Positions 27,650-41,496 of a stretch of 64,000 bases of DNA are shown here, in pieces. A model generated the notes under the pieces. That model was given only the letters and a program-made list of their open reading frames with translations, was not told the DNA's origin and searched no databases. The DNA lies in contig NZ_JADZGI010000001.1 in the NCBI RefSeq assembly GCF_015865035.1, positions 310,001-374,000 on the forward strand. The letters run 5' to 3'. The translations under genes and the position numbers were made by a program. This DNA comes from Novosphingobium aureum (GTDB taxonomy: Bacteria; Pseudomonadota; Alphaproteobacteria; Sphingomonadales; Sphingomonadaceae). Within the stretch, counting starts at the first letter, position 1. Every line of letters starts with the position of its first letter.

Positions 27650-28666
27650 TCAGAACCACTTCCACTTCCAGAACATCACCAGCTGCACCGTCAGGATCGC
27701 GACGCACAGCACCACTACAACCCAGAAGGCGTCAGGGTCCTGCACGCCGGGAATGCCACCCACGTTGATGCCCAGAAGCCCGGTGACGAAGCTCAGCGGC
27801 AGGAAGATGGCCGCGACGATGGTGAGGATGTAGCTGGTGCGATCAGCGCTGGCCGCGGCGCGGGCGCGCAGGTCGTCCTGCAGGACCACGGCGCTCTCCT
27901 TGCTGATGTCGAGGTCGTCGAGATAGCGGCGTAGCCGGTCGATGGTCTCGGCAATCTCGCGCCGGTCGTGCGCCTCGAACCATTCGGGGGCCTCGCGGCT
28001 GATACGCTCGAGCGCTTCGTGCTGCGGGGCCATGTGGCGCTTGAGGCCGAGGCAGTTGCGCCGGATCGTCGCGATCTTGTCGAGCATTTCCTCGGCGTCG
28101 TCCTCGGGATCGGCTTCTTCCAGCCGGTCGATGACCTCGTTCATGTCGATGATCGAGCGGTTCATGCGCGCGATCATGTGTTCGACGAGCAGCGTGATCA
28201 CCGCGCCTGCATCGACCGGTCCGTCGCCCTTGTCGAGGTGTCCCATGACCGAGCGCGGCGTCTGCAGCGGGCGGCGGCGCAAGGTGACAAGGCGCCGTCC
28301 GTCGCACCACACCTGCAGCGAGACCATGTCCTCGGGCTCGGCGCCGGGGTTGAAGTTGATCCCGCGCAGCGTCGCGACGAGCGCATGCCCCTCGCGAAAG
28401 GCGCGCGGGCGGGTGTCCTCGCTGGTGAGCAGCTCGACGGTGGGTTCGGGCAGGCCGAGCCCTTCCTCGAGCCACTCGGCGACACCCTCGCGGTTGCGGC
28501 ACAAGTGCACCCACAGCATCTCGCCCGGCTTGCCCGGACGCCATTCGCGCGCCTCGTCCCACGAGACCGGGCGCGCGCCGCCGTGCCCGTCGAGCACGCG
28601 TCCGAAGATCAGCGGGCTCTCGGTCTCGATGTTGTCGAATTGGTCGTCGGGTCCGGTCTCGATCAT
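27650..28666 (-). CDS. CorA/ZntB-like divalent metal transporter
   Basis: A 338-residue protein from ATG 28666 (MIETGPDD). The frame is open further upstream across the ispG start and that part is not coding. A large N-terminal cytoplasmic funnel is followed by a long helix, then two C-terminal membrane helices (SYILTIVAAIFLPLSFVTGL and DAFWVVVVLCVAILTVQLVMF). The pore signature between them reads GIN instead of the CorA GMN, followed by VGGIPG. This fits the ZntB-type branch, so Zn2+ or another divalent cation is as likely as Mg2+. The inner-membrane protein would act as a pentamer. Confidence 0.88.
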   Translation of the reverse strand: MIETGPDDQFDNIETESPLIFGRVLDGHGGARPVSWDEAREWRPGKPGEMLWVHLCRNREGVAEWLEEGLGLPEPTVELLTSEDTRPRAFREGHALVATLRGINFNPGAEPEDMVSLQVWCDGRRLVTLRRRPLQTPRSVMGHLDKGDGPVDAGAVITLLVEHMIARMNRSIIDMNEVIDRLEEADPEDDAEEMLDKIATIRRNCLGLKRHMAPQHEALERISREAPEWFEAHDRREIAETIDRLRRYLDDLDISKESAVVLQDDLRARAAASADRTSYILTIVAAIFLPLSFVTGLLGINVGGIPGVQDPDAFWVVVVLCVAILTVQLVMFWKWKWF

Positions 28667-28799
28667 GGCCTTGTGAATGCCCGAAAAGCGCGAAGGTTCA
28701 AAGAGGCTGGCAGCGGGGGCGGGCTGGGCCCCGAGGCAAATCCGGCGGCAGGCGGGAATCTGCTTCAAACTGCAACCTGCAGTCCCTATAAGGCCCCCC

Positions 28800-29936
28800 A
28801 TGTCTTCCATTCGACCCTGGCGCACGATCGAGCGCCGCAAGAGCCGCCAGATCATGGTCGGCGCCGTGCCCGTTGGCGGCGATGCCCCGATCACGGTGCA
28901 GACCATGACCAATACCCCCACCTCCGACGCGAAGGCGACGATCGACCAGATCCGCCGCTGCGAGGATGCGGGCGCGGACCTCATCCGCGTCTCGTGCCCG
29001 GACGTGGAGAGCACCGCGGCGTTCAGGGAGATCGCGCGCGCGGCCACGGTGCCGCTGATCGCGGACATCCACTTCCACTACAAGCGCGCGCTCGAGGCCG
29101 CCGATGCCGGCGCTGCGTGCCTGCGCATCAATCCCGGCAACATCGGTTCGTCGGAGCGCGTGGCCGAGGTCGTGCGCGCGGCCAAGGCCAACGGCTGCGC
29201 GATCCGCATCGGCGTCAATGCCGGCAGCCTCGCGAAGGACCTGCTCGAAAAGTACGGCGAGCCCTGTCCCGAGGCGCTCGTCGAATCCGCGCTCGATCAC
29301 ATCAAGCTGCTGCAGGACCACGACTTCCACGAATACAAGGTGGCGGTGAAGGCCTCCGACGTGTTCCTCGCAGTCGCCGCCTACCAGGGACTTGCCGAGG
29401 CGATCGACTGCCCGCTGCATCTCGGCATCACCGAGGCGGGCGGTCTGATCGGCGGTACCGTCAAGAGCTCGATCGGCATGGGCAACCTGCTTTGGGCGGG
29501 CATCGGCGACACCTTGCGCGTCTCGCTCTCGGCAGAGCCCGAGGAAGAAGTGCGCGTCGGCTTCGAGATGCTCAAGGCGCTCGGCCTGCGTACGCGCGGC
29601 GTGCGCGTCGTCTCGTGCCCCTCGTGCGCGCGGCAGGGCTTTGACGTCATCCGCACCGTCGAGGCGCTCGAGGCGCGCCTGCAGCACATCAAGACGCCGC
29701 TCTCGCTCTCGGTGCTGGGCTGCGTGGTCAATGGCCCGGGCGAGGCGCGCGAGACCGACATCGGCCTTACCGGCGGCGGCAACGGCAAGCACATGGTCTA
29801 CCTCTCGGGGGTCACCGACCACACCGTGCAGGATGCCGACATGCTCGACCACATCGTGACCCTGGTCGAGGCCAAGGCCGCCGAGATGGAAGCGGCCGAG
29901 GCTGCGGCCATGGCCGAGGCGACCGCGGCGGAATGA
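28800..29936 (+). CDS. ispG: 4-hydroxy-3-methylbut-2-enyl-diphosphate synthase (flavodoxin)
   Basis: A 378-residue IspG (GcpE) of the MEP isoprenoid pathway. It reduces methylerythritol cyclodiphosphate to HMBPP with a 4Fe-4S cluster. Cluster ligands are visible as Cys273 and Cys276 (CPSC), Cys308 (GCVVNGPGE) and Glu315. The TIM-barrel part begins with RRKSRQIMVG and has INPGNIG near 110. The start ATG 28800 gives MSSIRPWRTI. The short bacterial two-domain form is seen. Confidence 0.96.
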   Translation: MSSIRPWRTIERRKSRQIMVGAVPVGGDAPITVQTMTNTPTSDAKATIDQIRRCEDAGADLIRVSCPDVESTAAFREIARAATVPLIADIHFHYKRALEAADAGAACLRINPGNIGSSERVAEVVRAAKANGCAIRIGVNAGSLAKDLLEKYGEPCPEALVESALDHIKLLQDHDFHEYKVAVKASDVFLAVAAYQGLAEAIDCPLHLGITEAGGLIGGTVKSSIGMGNLLWAGIGDTLRVSLSAEPEEEVRVGFEMLKALGLRTRGVRVVSCPSCARQGFDVIRTVEALEARLQHIKTPLSLSVLGCVVNGPGEARETDIGLTGGGNGKHMVYLSGVTDHTVQDADMLDHIVTLVEAKAAEMEAAEAAAMAEATAAE

Positions 29937-30004
29937 AACTGCGCGCGCGGTGCACCCCGCGCGCGTTTTACCCTCGGTTAAGCGGTCCCGCCTAGGCTGG
30001 GGCC

Positions 30005-30535
30005 ATGCGTATCGCCCCCGTCCTCAGCCTGCTTGCCGGACTTGCCGTGGTGGCCTGGATCGCTCCGGGCCTGCGTGCGGGCGAGGACCTCGTCGCATCC
30101 GCCGATACGGCCCCAGGCGAGGGGGAGCGCGCAGGCAAGGCGCCCGATCGTGCCGCCTGGCTGGCGGGCGAGACCGTTCTCGACCGCGCGGGCGACGGGC
30201 ATTTCTACAGTGATATCCGCGTCAACGGGGCGCTCGTCCATGCGCTCGTCGATACCGGGGCGAGTACGGTCGCGCTGACCGCTGCCGACGCGCGGGCAGC
30301 CGGTCTCGACTGGCGCGAGGAGGATCTCGTGCCGGTCGCGCGCGGGGCTTCGGGCGTGGTCTACGGGGTGCCGGTGAAGCTCGAGGGGGTCGAACTGGGC
30401 GGGATCGAGGTCGAGGGCGTCATGGCCGCCGTCGTGCCCGAGGGCCTCGACGTCTCCTTGCTCGGGCAGTCGGTGCTCTCGCACCTTTCGGGTGTGCGTA
30501 TCGAAGGGGACCGGATGGTCCTTGGCGGCGGCTGA
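30005..30535 (+). CDS. Clan AA (retropepsin-like) aspartic protease, TIGR02281 type
   Basis: A 176-residue protein. The N-terminal hydrophobic segment (residues 5-22) is a signal or anchor. Single-copy aspartic motif LVDTGASTVAL lies near residue 82, and LLGQSVLSHL near 155 completes the half-barrel. Such proteins dimerise like retropepsins and probably act in the periplasm. Substrates are not known. It is preceded by the short ispG intergenic region with a possible hairpin and has no tight downstream partner. Confidence 0.88.
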   Translation: MRIAPVLSLLAGLAVVAWIAPGLRAGEDLVASADTAPGEGERAGKAPDRAAWLAGETVLDRAGDGHFYSDIRVNGALVHALVDTGASTVALTAADARAAGLDWREEDLVPVARGASGVVYGVPVKLEGVELGGIEVEGVMAAVVPEGLDVSLLGQSVLSHLSGVRIEGDRMVLGGG

Positions 30536-30601
30536 GGCCTGCGAGAGGCTCTCAGCGCGCCGCCGGGATGTCTGTGCGGGGTTGCGCCTGCTTGCGCGCG
30601 A

Positions 30602-30712
30602 TCACCCGATCAGCGAGGCGGCAGGGCTGGTGGTCATGGCGAAGAGCGCCATCGTCAGGACCGAAGCGAAGGCCGCAGCGAAGAGCGGCGAAGGCGAAGA
30701 ACGAAACTGCAT
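30602..30712 (-). CDS. Possible 36-residue hydrophobic small protein
   Basis: A short reverse frame starting MQFRSSPSPLFAAAFASVLT, with one hydrophobic segment, ending at TGA 30602-30604. A purine-rich GAGAGAG lies about 10 bases before the ATG. The layout (few basic residues, one hydrophobic stretch) is that of a small membrane or exported peptide. No homologue is known to me, and chance cannot be excluded. Confidence 0.35.
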   Translation of the reverse strand: MQFRSSPSPLFAAAFASVLTMALFAMTTSPAASLIG

Positions 30713-31085
30713 GATCTCTACTCTCTCTCGTTGTTATCGATGAGAGGAATATAGTTGCGTCCACGCGAACGATCCATGTCGCCGGGCGGACCGCTTGCGG
30801 CGATCGTCGATGCGCGGGATCGACGAAAGGACGATGCGGGCGGACGAGGGAAGAGGCTGGCGGAGGAGGCGGTGGACTAGGCGATCCAGGCGAGTCGGCG
30901 CTTTGATGAGCGCGGGTTGGGCGGTGGGGAGAGAGCGGGTCGGTCGGCAGTGTCTGCACTGCGCCCAAGTTGGTCGCTCAAGGGGCGGTTGGATACGCCA
31001 GGGAACGGATTGGCCGGTTTTCGTCGCTGGCCTAGTCACCCAGCTGTGTAGAAGGGGGGCGACAATCTAACCTTTTGATGCCGTC
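30713..31085. other. Intergenic stretch without recognised gene
   Basis: About 370 bases between the small frame and the TetR gene. Open frames on both strands are Arg/Pro-rich composition artefacts. I see no RNA gene or terminator that I can defend. Confidence 0.5.
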
Positions 31086-31715
31086 TCAGGAGCGAGTGGG
31101 CGCCTGCATGCCCAGCAAGAAGACATCGACGCCAAGGCGAACTTTGGCGTCGATGATTTCGTCGCCTATGACTTCACCAGACATTGCTCGGAACTGGAGG
31201 TCAGCGACCAACATATCACAAAAAATCGCGCCCAATTCTTCGGATCCGTCACGCCGAATTTCACCCCGACGATAGCACTCAGTCAAGATCGCCGCAGCGA
31301 TGGAGTAGGCGCTGGATGGCCCATGGTTTAGGAAGTCTCTTGCGAACTCTGGATAGCGAGATGCTTCGCTAGCCACCAGGCGCTGGAGCGAGACAACGCG
31401 CGGCGAGACCAGGATGGCAACGAAGGTCTTGCCAAAAGTGACTAAGGCTTCCTCGACTGAACCACCATGCATTGGAAGCATTTCGAGAGGGGCGAGCACT
31501 TCTTGGCAGATCCCCGCTATGACTCGGCGGAACAGCCCCTCCTTGCCTCCAAATTCGCTATATAGATCGCGCTTTGACCCACCTGCTTTGGCAATAACGG
31601 AGTTCATTGAGACCCCGGAGAAGCCATGTTCGAGGAACAGGTCGCAGGCCGCATCAAGCATAGCGGATGTCCGCGCTCCCGGCTGCTGGCTCACCCTCGC
31701 GCAATCCTGTTCCAC
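31086..31715 (-). CDS. TetR-family transcriptional regulator
   Basis: A 209-residue protein. The N-terminal helix-turn-helix is LFLEHGFSGVSMNSVIAKAG with GGSKRDLYSEFGGKEGLF (residues about 25-65), the TetR signature. The ligand domain has the helical pattern of the AefR/TetR_C type. It is transcribed divergently from the DoxX gene across an 85-bp gap containing a palindrome, so it probably represses doxX and itself. The ligand is unknown. Confidence 0.92.
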   Translation of the reverse strand: MEQDCARVSQQPGARTSAMLDAACDLFLEHGFSGVSMNSVIAKAGGSKRDLYSEFGGKEGLFRRVIAGICQEVLAPLEMLPMHGGSVEEALVTFGKTFVAILVSPRVVSLQRLVASEASRYPEFARDFLNHGPSSAYSIAAAILTECYRRGEIRRDGSEELGAIFCDMLVADLQFRAMSGEVIGDEIIDAKVRLGVDVFLLGMQAPTRS

Positions 31716-31775
31716 ATCGTCCTCCTGCGGCGTTCACGCACGGTACTTGCAATTACCATGCTCTCGCGTAAAGGG

Positions 31776-31793
31776 TGGTAATGTAAATTACCA
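31776..31793. promoter_or_regulatory. Likely TetR operator
   Basis: TGGTAATGTAAATTACCA: perfect 7-base arms around a 4-base centre. It lies 7 bases before the doxX start codon and 60 bases from the tetR start. A further half-site AATTACC occurs at about 31751. The position suits repression of the downstream gene by its divergent TetR neighbour. Confidence 0.65.
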
Positions 31794-31800
31794 AGGGGAA

Positions 31801-32208
31801 ATGGTCATGTCGGAATGGATTCATGTGCTACTCGCTCAGCCCACAACCCTCGTTGTCGGACGCATCGTTCTGAGCTCATTCTTCGTGATTGCCGGCATTT
31901 TCGGCATTTTCAATTTTGACGTCATCGTCGCAGAGATGCAGACAGCGAAGTTACCTGCACCTCAGGCTTTCGCTTTTGCGACCATTGCCACCCAACTTCT
32001 GGGATCTGCGCTCCTCATTACCAATTTCGCCGGCCTGGCGTGGTTGGGGGCAGGCGTCCTGGGCGGCTTCACGCTACTTTGTATTCCCCTTGGCCACCCC
32101 TTTTGGCTTTACGCCGAACCGCGCCGCACGGTCGATTTCCAAATCGCCCTGGAGCACATAGCGCTGACAGGAGGTTTGCTACTCGCCGCCGTTGCGAGCC
32201 AGCGGTGA
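31801..32208 (+). CDS. DoxX-family membrane protein
   Basis: A 135-residue protein with four predicted membrane helices: VGRIVLSSFFVIAGIFGIF, AFAFATIATQLLGSALLI, LAWLGAGVLGGFTLLCIPLG and a C-terminal ALTGGLLLAAVA. DoxX/SURF4-like proteins are inner-membrane proteins linked to oxidative or thiol stress, but no activity is assigned to this one. ATG 31801 follows AAGGGGAA, and 31807 is also possible. Regulation by the divergent TetR is inferred. Confidence 0.85.
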   Translation: MVMSEWIHVLLAQPTTLVVGRIVLSSFFVIAGIFGIFNFDVIVAEMQTAKLPAPQAFAFATIATQLLGSALLITNFAGLAWLGAGVLGGFTLLCIPLGHPFWLYAEPRRTVDFQIALEHIALTGGLLLAAVASQR

Positions 32209-32442
32209 GGATACCTTCCCCATCAGGACCGGCAGGAATCTCGCTTTCGCTGTTCCAAACCAGACATTCCGCAATCGGCCCAAGCCGGACTGGCTGACCT
32301 GATTGTGGCAAATCGCTTGAGTCAGCCGCTTTCTCTTCCTTCACGAGAATGAAGAAGGGGTGAGCTGGCAGGCTACCGCAATCATGAACGATGCCTCAAG
32401 ATTGCCGGGGAAGGCCGCGTCCTGACGTCATTCCGTATATCA

Positions 32443-32483
32443 GAAAAGAGAAAGGCCCCGCAGGATCGCTCCAGCGGGGCCTT
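32443..32483 (-). terminator. Terminator of the rpoBC transcript
   Basis: Perfect 10-bp arms (32452-32461 and 32474-32483) with a 12-base loop, followed on the reverse strand by a T-rich tail (TTTCTCTTTT). It lies 55 bases past the rpoC stop. The remaining 32209-32442 shows no gene. Confidence 0.8.
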
Positions 32484-32537
32484 CTCGTGCCTGTCAGGCC
32501 GTTTCGGGCCCGGGTGATGGCGGGGGAGGAGGGAGGC

Positions 32538-36839
<4,302 letters not shown>

Positions 36840-36920
36840 AGTTCAGTCCCTCTGGGGGTAAATTCTAAGCAGGCGGGGGAAGGGAGGGCAGGCCCGGTAA
36901 AGGCCTGCCCGCGGTTCCCG

Positions 36921-39900
36921 TTATTCCGCCGCGATCGCCACGCCGTCGTCGTCCTCGTTGTCGTCGAGCGAGGACAGTTCGACGTTGAGGCCCAGCGAGC
37001 GCATTTCCTTGACGAGAACGTTGAAGCTCTCGGGGATGCCCGCCTCGAAGGTGTCGTCGCCCTTGACGATCGCCTCGTAGACCTTGGTACGTCCGACCAC
37101 GTCGTCCGACTTGACGGTGAGCATTTCCTGCAGCGTGTAAGCCGCACCGTAGGCCTGGAGAGCCCAGACCTCCATCTCACCGAAGCGCTGGCCGCCGAAC
37201 TGCGCCTTACCGCCCAGCGGCTGCTGGGTGACGAGCGAGTAGGGGCCGATCGAACGGGCGTGGATCTTGTCGTCGACAAGGTGGTGCAGCTTGAGCACGT
37301 ACTTGTAGCCGACGGTCACCTTGCGGTGGAATGCCTCGCCGGTACGACCGTCCATGAGGGTGACCTGGCCCGACTTGTCGAGACCGGCCAGCTCCAGCAT
37401 GGCGGCAACGTCCGCCTCGACCGCACCGTCGAACACCGGGGTGCCCATCGGCACGCCGCCGCGCACGTTCTCGGCGAGCTCGATGAGCTGTTCGTTCGAA
37501 CGGGCGTCGAGATCCTCGGCGTAGTTGTCGCCGTAGATCTTGCGCAGCGTTTCCTTGACGGCCTCGGGCGGCTCGCCCGCGACCGGGTCGGGGTTCGCAG
37601 CCTTCCAGCTGTCGAGCGCATCGCTGACCATGCGGCCAAGACCGCGAGCCGCCCAGCCAAGGTGCGTCTCGAAGATCTGGCCCACGTTCATGCGCGAAGG
37701 CACGCCGAGCGGGTTCATCACGAAGTCGACAGGCGTGCCGTCCTCGAGGAAGGGCATGTCTTCCTGCGGCAGGATGCGGCTGATGATGCCCTTGTTGCCG
37801 TGACGGCCGGCCATCTTGTCGCCGGGCTGCAGCTTGCGCTTCACCGCGACGAAGACCTTGACCATCTTGAGCACGCCGGGCGCCAGTTCGTCACCGCGCT
37901 CGAGCTTCTCCTTGCGGTCCTCGAACTTCTCCTGGATCGCCTTGACGCTCTCGTCGTACTGGCCCTTCACCGCCTCGAGCTGACCCTGCATGTGGTCGTC
38001 GGCGACGGCGAACTTCCACCACTCGTGCTTCTCGACCTCGTCGAGCAGCTCCTCGGTGATGTCGATGCCCTTCTTCACGCCCTTGGGGGCCGAAGCGGCA
38101 ACCTGGCCGAGCAGCATGTCGCGAAGACGGTTGTAGGTCGCACGGTTGAGGATGGCGCGCTCGTCCTCGCGGTCCTTGGCGAGGCGTTCGATTTCCTCGT
38201 TCTGGATGGCGCGGGTACGGTCGTCGATCTCGATGCCGTGGCGGTTGAAGACGCGAACGTCGACGATCGTGCCCGAGACGCCCGGGGGCAGGCGCAGCGA
38301 GGTGTCGCGAACGTCGGAAGCCTTCTCGCCGAAGATGGCGCGCAGGAGCTTTTCTTCCGGCGTCATCGGGCTCTCGCCCTTGGGCGTGATCTTGCCGACG
38401 AGGATGTCACCCGGGTGCACTTCTGCGCCCACGTAGACGATGCCCGCCTCGTCGAGGTTGCGCAGGGCTTCCTCGCCGACGTTGGGAATGTCGCGGGTGA
38501 TGTCTTCCGGACCCAGCTTGGTGTCGCGGGCCATGACCTCGAACTCGTCGATGTGGATCGAGGTGAAGACGTCGTCCTTCACGATCCGCTCGGAGATGAG
38601 GATGGAGTCCTCGTAGTTGTAGCCGTTCCAGGGCATGAACGCGACGAGCACGTTGCGGCCCAGTGCCAGTTCACCCAGTTCGGTCGAGGGACCGTCGGCA
38701 ATGATCGTGCCGGCCTCGACCGTCTCGCCCACCTTCACCAGCGGACGCTGGTTGATGCAGGTCGACTGGTTCGAACGCTCGAACTTCTGCAGACGATAGA
38801 TGTCGACGCCCGACTTGCCCGGCTCGATGTCACCGGCGGCGCGCACCACGATACGGGTGGCGTCGACCTGGTCGACGATGCCGGCGCGCAGGGCCGAGAT
38901 CGCGGCGCCCGAATCGCGCGCGACGGTCTCTTCCATGCCGGTGCCCACGTAAGGGGCGTCGGCACGGACCAGCGGCACCGCCTGGCGCTGCATGTTCGAG
39001 CCCATGAGTGCGCGGTTGGCGTCGTCGTTTTCCAGGAACGGAATGAGCGAGGCCGCGACCGAGACGAGCTGCTTGGGCGAAACGTCCATCAGCGTGACCT
39101 GGTCCGAGGGGCTCATCACGAACTCGCCTTCCTGGCGGGCCGAGACGAGGTCCTCGACGAAGGAGCCGTCGTCGTTGAGCGCTGCCGAGGCCTGCGCGAC
39201 GGTGTGCTTCTGCTCTTCCATCGCGGAGAGGTAGACCACGTCCTTGGTCACCTTGCCGTCGACGACCTTGCGGTACGGGGTTTCGATGAAGCCGTACTTG
39301 TTGACGCGCGCGAAGGTCGAGAGCGAGTTGATCAGACCGATGTTCGGGCCTTCGGGCGTCTCAATCGGGCAGATACGACCGTAGTGGGTCGGGTGAACGT
39401 CGCGGACCTCGAAGCCGGCGCGCTCACGGGTGAGACCACCCGGCCCGAGCGCCGAGACGCGGCGCTTGTGGGTGACTTCCGAAAGCGGGTTGGTCTGGTC
39501 CATGAACTGCGAGAGCTGCGAGGAGCCGAAGAACTCACGCACGGCGGCGACGGCCGGCTTGGCGTTGATGAGGTCGTTGGGCATCACGGTCGAGACGTCG
39601 ACCGAGCTCATGCGCTCCTTGACGGCGCGTTCCATGCGCAGCAGGCCGACGCGGTACTGGTTCTCGAGCAGCTCGCCGACCGAACGCACACGGCGGTTGC
39701 CGAGGTTGTCGATGTCGTCGATGTCGCCCTTGCCGTCCTTGAGGTTCACCAGCTCCTTGACCACGGCGAGGATGTCCTCGGTGCGCAGCGTGGTGACGGT
39801 GTCCTCGGCATCGAGGCCCATGCGCATGTTGAGCTTGACGCGGCCCACGGCCGAGAGGTCGTAGCGGTCGGGATCGAAGAACAGGCCCGAGAACAGCGCT

Positions 39901-41081
39901 TCGGCGGTTTCCTTCGTCGGCGGCTCGCCCGGGCGCATGACCTTGTAGATCGCCTCGAGGCCCATGTCGCGGTTCTCGGCCTTGTCGGCCTTGAGCGTGT
40001 TGCGCATCCACGGGCCGGTGTTGGCGTCGTCGATGTCGAGCAGGTTGAGCTGGTCGATGCCCGCAGCGTCGATCGCCTCGAGGTTTTCGGGCGTCACTTC
40101 GTCGCCAGCCTCGATGTAGATGCGACCGGTAGCCTCGTCGATCATGTCCTCGGCGATGTAGCGACCGTAGATTTCCTCGGTCGGGATCAGCAGGGCCTCG
40201 AGGCCGTCCTTGCCGGCCTTGTTGGCCGCGCGCGGGCTGATCTTGGTGCCGGCCGGGAACACGACCTCGCCCGAGTTGGCATCGACGATGTCGAAGGCGG
40301 GCTTGGCGCCGCGCCATGCCTCGGCGGAGTAGGGCAGGCGCCAGCCGCCTTCACCGCGCTTCCAGGTGACGGTCTCGTAGAAGTGGTCGAGGATCTGCTC
40401 GGAATCGAGGCCGAGCGCGTAGAGCAGTGCGGTGACCGGCAGCTTGCGCTTGCGGTCGATACGCACGTTGACGATGTCCTTGGCGTCGAACTCGAAGTCG
40501 AGCCAGGAGCCGCGGTAGGGGATCACGCGCGCGGCGAAGAGGTACTTGCCCGAGGAGTGGGTCTTGCCACGGTCGTGGTCGAACAGGACGCCCGGCGAGC
40601 GGTGCATCTGCGAGACGATCACGCGCTCGGTGCCGTTGATGAAGAAGGTGCCGTTCTCGGTCATGAGCGGCATGTCGCCCATGTAGACGTCCTGCTCCTT
40701 GATATCGAGAACCGAGCGGGTTTCCGTCTCGGCGTCGACCTCGAACACGATCAGCCGCAGCGTCACCTTCATCGGGGCCGCGTAGGTGATGCCGCGCTGG
40801 CGGCATTCGGTCACGTCGTACTTGGGCTCTTCCAGCTCGTAGTGCACGAAGTCGAGCTCGCTGGTGCCGGCGAAGTCGCGGATCGGGAACACCGAGCGCA
40901 GGGTCTTCTCGAGGCCCGACACGTAGCCGATCTCGGGAACCGAGCGCAGGAACTGTTCGTAGCTCTCGCGCTGGACCTCGATCAGGTTCGGCATCTGGAC
41001 GACTTCGTGGGCGTCGCCGAAGATCTTGCGGATGCGCTTCTTGAAGGAGCGCTGGGTGGCATCGGTGGGCTTGGTGGCCAT
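36921..41081 (-). CDS. rpoB: DNA-directed RNA polymerase subunit beta
   Basis: A 1386-residue RpoB from ATG 41081 (MATKPTDATQRSF), the start used by relatives. The frame runs open 46 codons further upstream without homology. The rifampicin pocket (about 39430-39530) reads GSSQLSQFMDQTNPLSEVTH then KRRVSALGPGGL. It has the susceptible residues at the classical resistance positions (E. coli D516, H526 and S531 equivalents). It is first in the reverse-strand rpoB-rpoC operon. The ribosomal genes rplJ-rplL that usually precede it lie 3.3 kb away on the other strand. Confidence 0.98.
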   Translation of the reverse strand: MATKPTDATQRSFKKRIRKIFGDAHEVVQMPNLIEVQRESYEQFLRSVPEIGYVSGLEKTLRSVFPIRDFAGTSELDFVHYELEEPKYDVTECRQRGITYAAPMKVTLRLIVFEVDAETETRSVLDIKEQDVYMGDMPLMTENGTFFINGTERVIVSQMHRSPGVLFDHDRGKTHSSGKYLFAARVIPYRGSWLDFEFDAKDIVNVRIDRKRKLPVTALLYALGLDSEQILDHFYETVTWKRGEGGWRLPYSAEAWRGAKPAFDIVDANSGEVVFPAGTKISPRAANKAGKDGLEALLIPTEEIYGRYIAEDMIDEATGRIYIEAGDEVTPENLEAIDAAGIDQLNLLDIDDANTGPWMRNTLKADKAENRDMGLEAIYKVMRPGEPPTKETAEALFSGLFFDPDRYDLSAVGRVKLNMRMGLDAEDTVTTLRTEDILAVVKELVNLKDGKGDIDDIDNLGNRRVRSVGELLENQYRVGLLRMERAVKERMSSVDVSTVMPNDLINAKPAVAAVREFFGSSQLSQFMDQTNPLSEVTHKRRVSALGPGGLTRERAGFEVRDVHPTHYGRICPIETPEGPNIGLINSLSTFARVNKYGFIETPYRKVVDGKVTKDVVYLSAMEEQKHTVAQASAALNDDGSFVEDLVSARQEGEFVMSPSDQVTLMDVSPKQLVSVAASLIPFLENDDANRALMGSNMQRQAVPLVRADAPYVGTGMEETVARDSGAAISALRAGIVDQVDATRIVVRAAGDIEPGKSGVDIYRLQKFERSNQSTCINQRPLVKVGETVEAGTIIADGPSTELGELALGRNVLVAFMPWNGYNYEDSILISERIVKDDVFTSIHIDEFEVMARDTKLGPEDITRDIPNVGEEALRNLDEAGIVYVGAEVHPGDILVGKITPKGESPMTPEEKLLRAIFGEKASDVRDTSLRLPPGVSGTIVDVRVFNRHGIEIDDRTRAIQNEEIERLAKDREDERAILNRATYNRLRDMLLGQVAASAPKGVKKGIDITEELLDEVEKHEWWKFAVADDHMQGQLEAVKGQYDESVKAIQEKFEDRKEKLERGDELAPGVLKMVKVFVAVKRKLQPGDKMAGRHGNKGIISRILPQEDMPFLEDGTPVDFVMNPLGVPSRMNVGQIFETHLGWAARGLGRMVSDALDSWKAANPDPVAGEPPEAVKETLRKIYGDNYAEDLDARSNEQLIELAENVRGGVPMGTPVFDGAVEADVAAMLELAGLDKSGQVTLMDGRTGEAFHRKVTVGYKYVLKLHHLVDDKIHARSIGPYSLVTQQPLGGKAQFGGQRFGEMEVWALQAYGAAYTLQEMLTVKSDDVVGRTKVYEAIVKGDDTFEAGIPESFNVLVKEMRSLGLNVELSSLDDNEDDDGVAIAAE

Positions 41082-41496
41082 GAGCTGGTCTATGCCTCTT
41101 CGCTTTTCGCTGGAGCCGATTCGCGAGGGAATCAGGCCCGTAAAATTCGTCATCGCGAGGATGGTGTTTCCTGCCTTGGGCAGGTCACCCGAAACGCGAA
41201 AAGGCCGCCTGAAACGCACGGATTCCCTGAAGCGGGACCATATGCGGCCAGCAGCCTGTCACGTCGGATGAAAACCCGTATCGCTTCCTTCCCGGGCATG
41301 CCCCCGCGCATGGGCCTGCCTTGCTCGAAGCGATCGAGCGAGTTGTTCCTATAGAAGTCGCCCGCGGGCCTGTCAAACGGCCCGAAGCCGCAAGTCGCGG
41401 GCTATTCATGCAACGCTTCATCGCATTTAGGCCCGCAGCCTGTCTCTCGCGGCGGCCTTTGAGACAACCAGTGGCGAGGGTGTGCGTTACACCGGC
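41082..41496. other. rpoB leader and divergent promoter region
   Basis: About 415 bases between divergent rpoB and the hypothetical gene at 41497. It must hold the rpoBC promoter because no ribosomal protein gene precedes rpoB. No convincing -35/-10 pair or leader motif could be fixed by eye. Confidence 0.5.
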
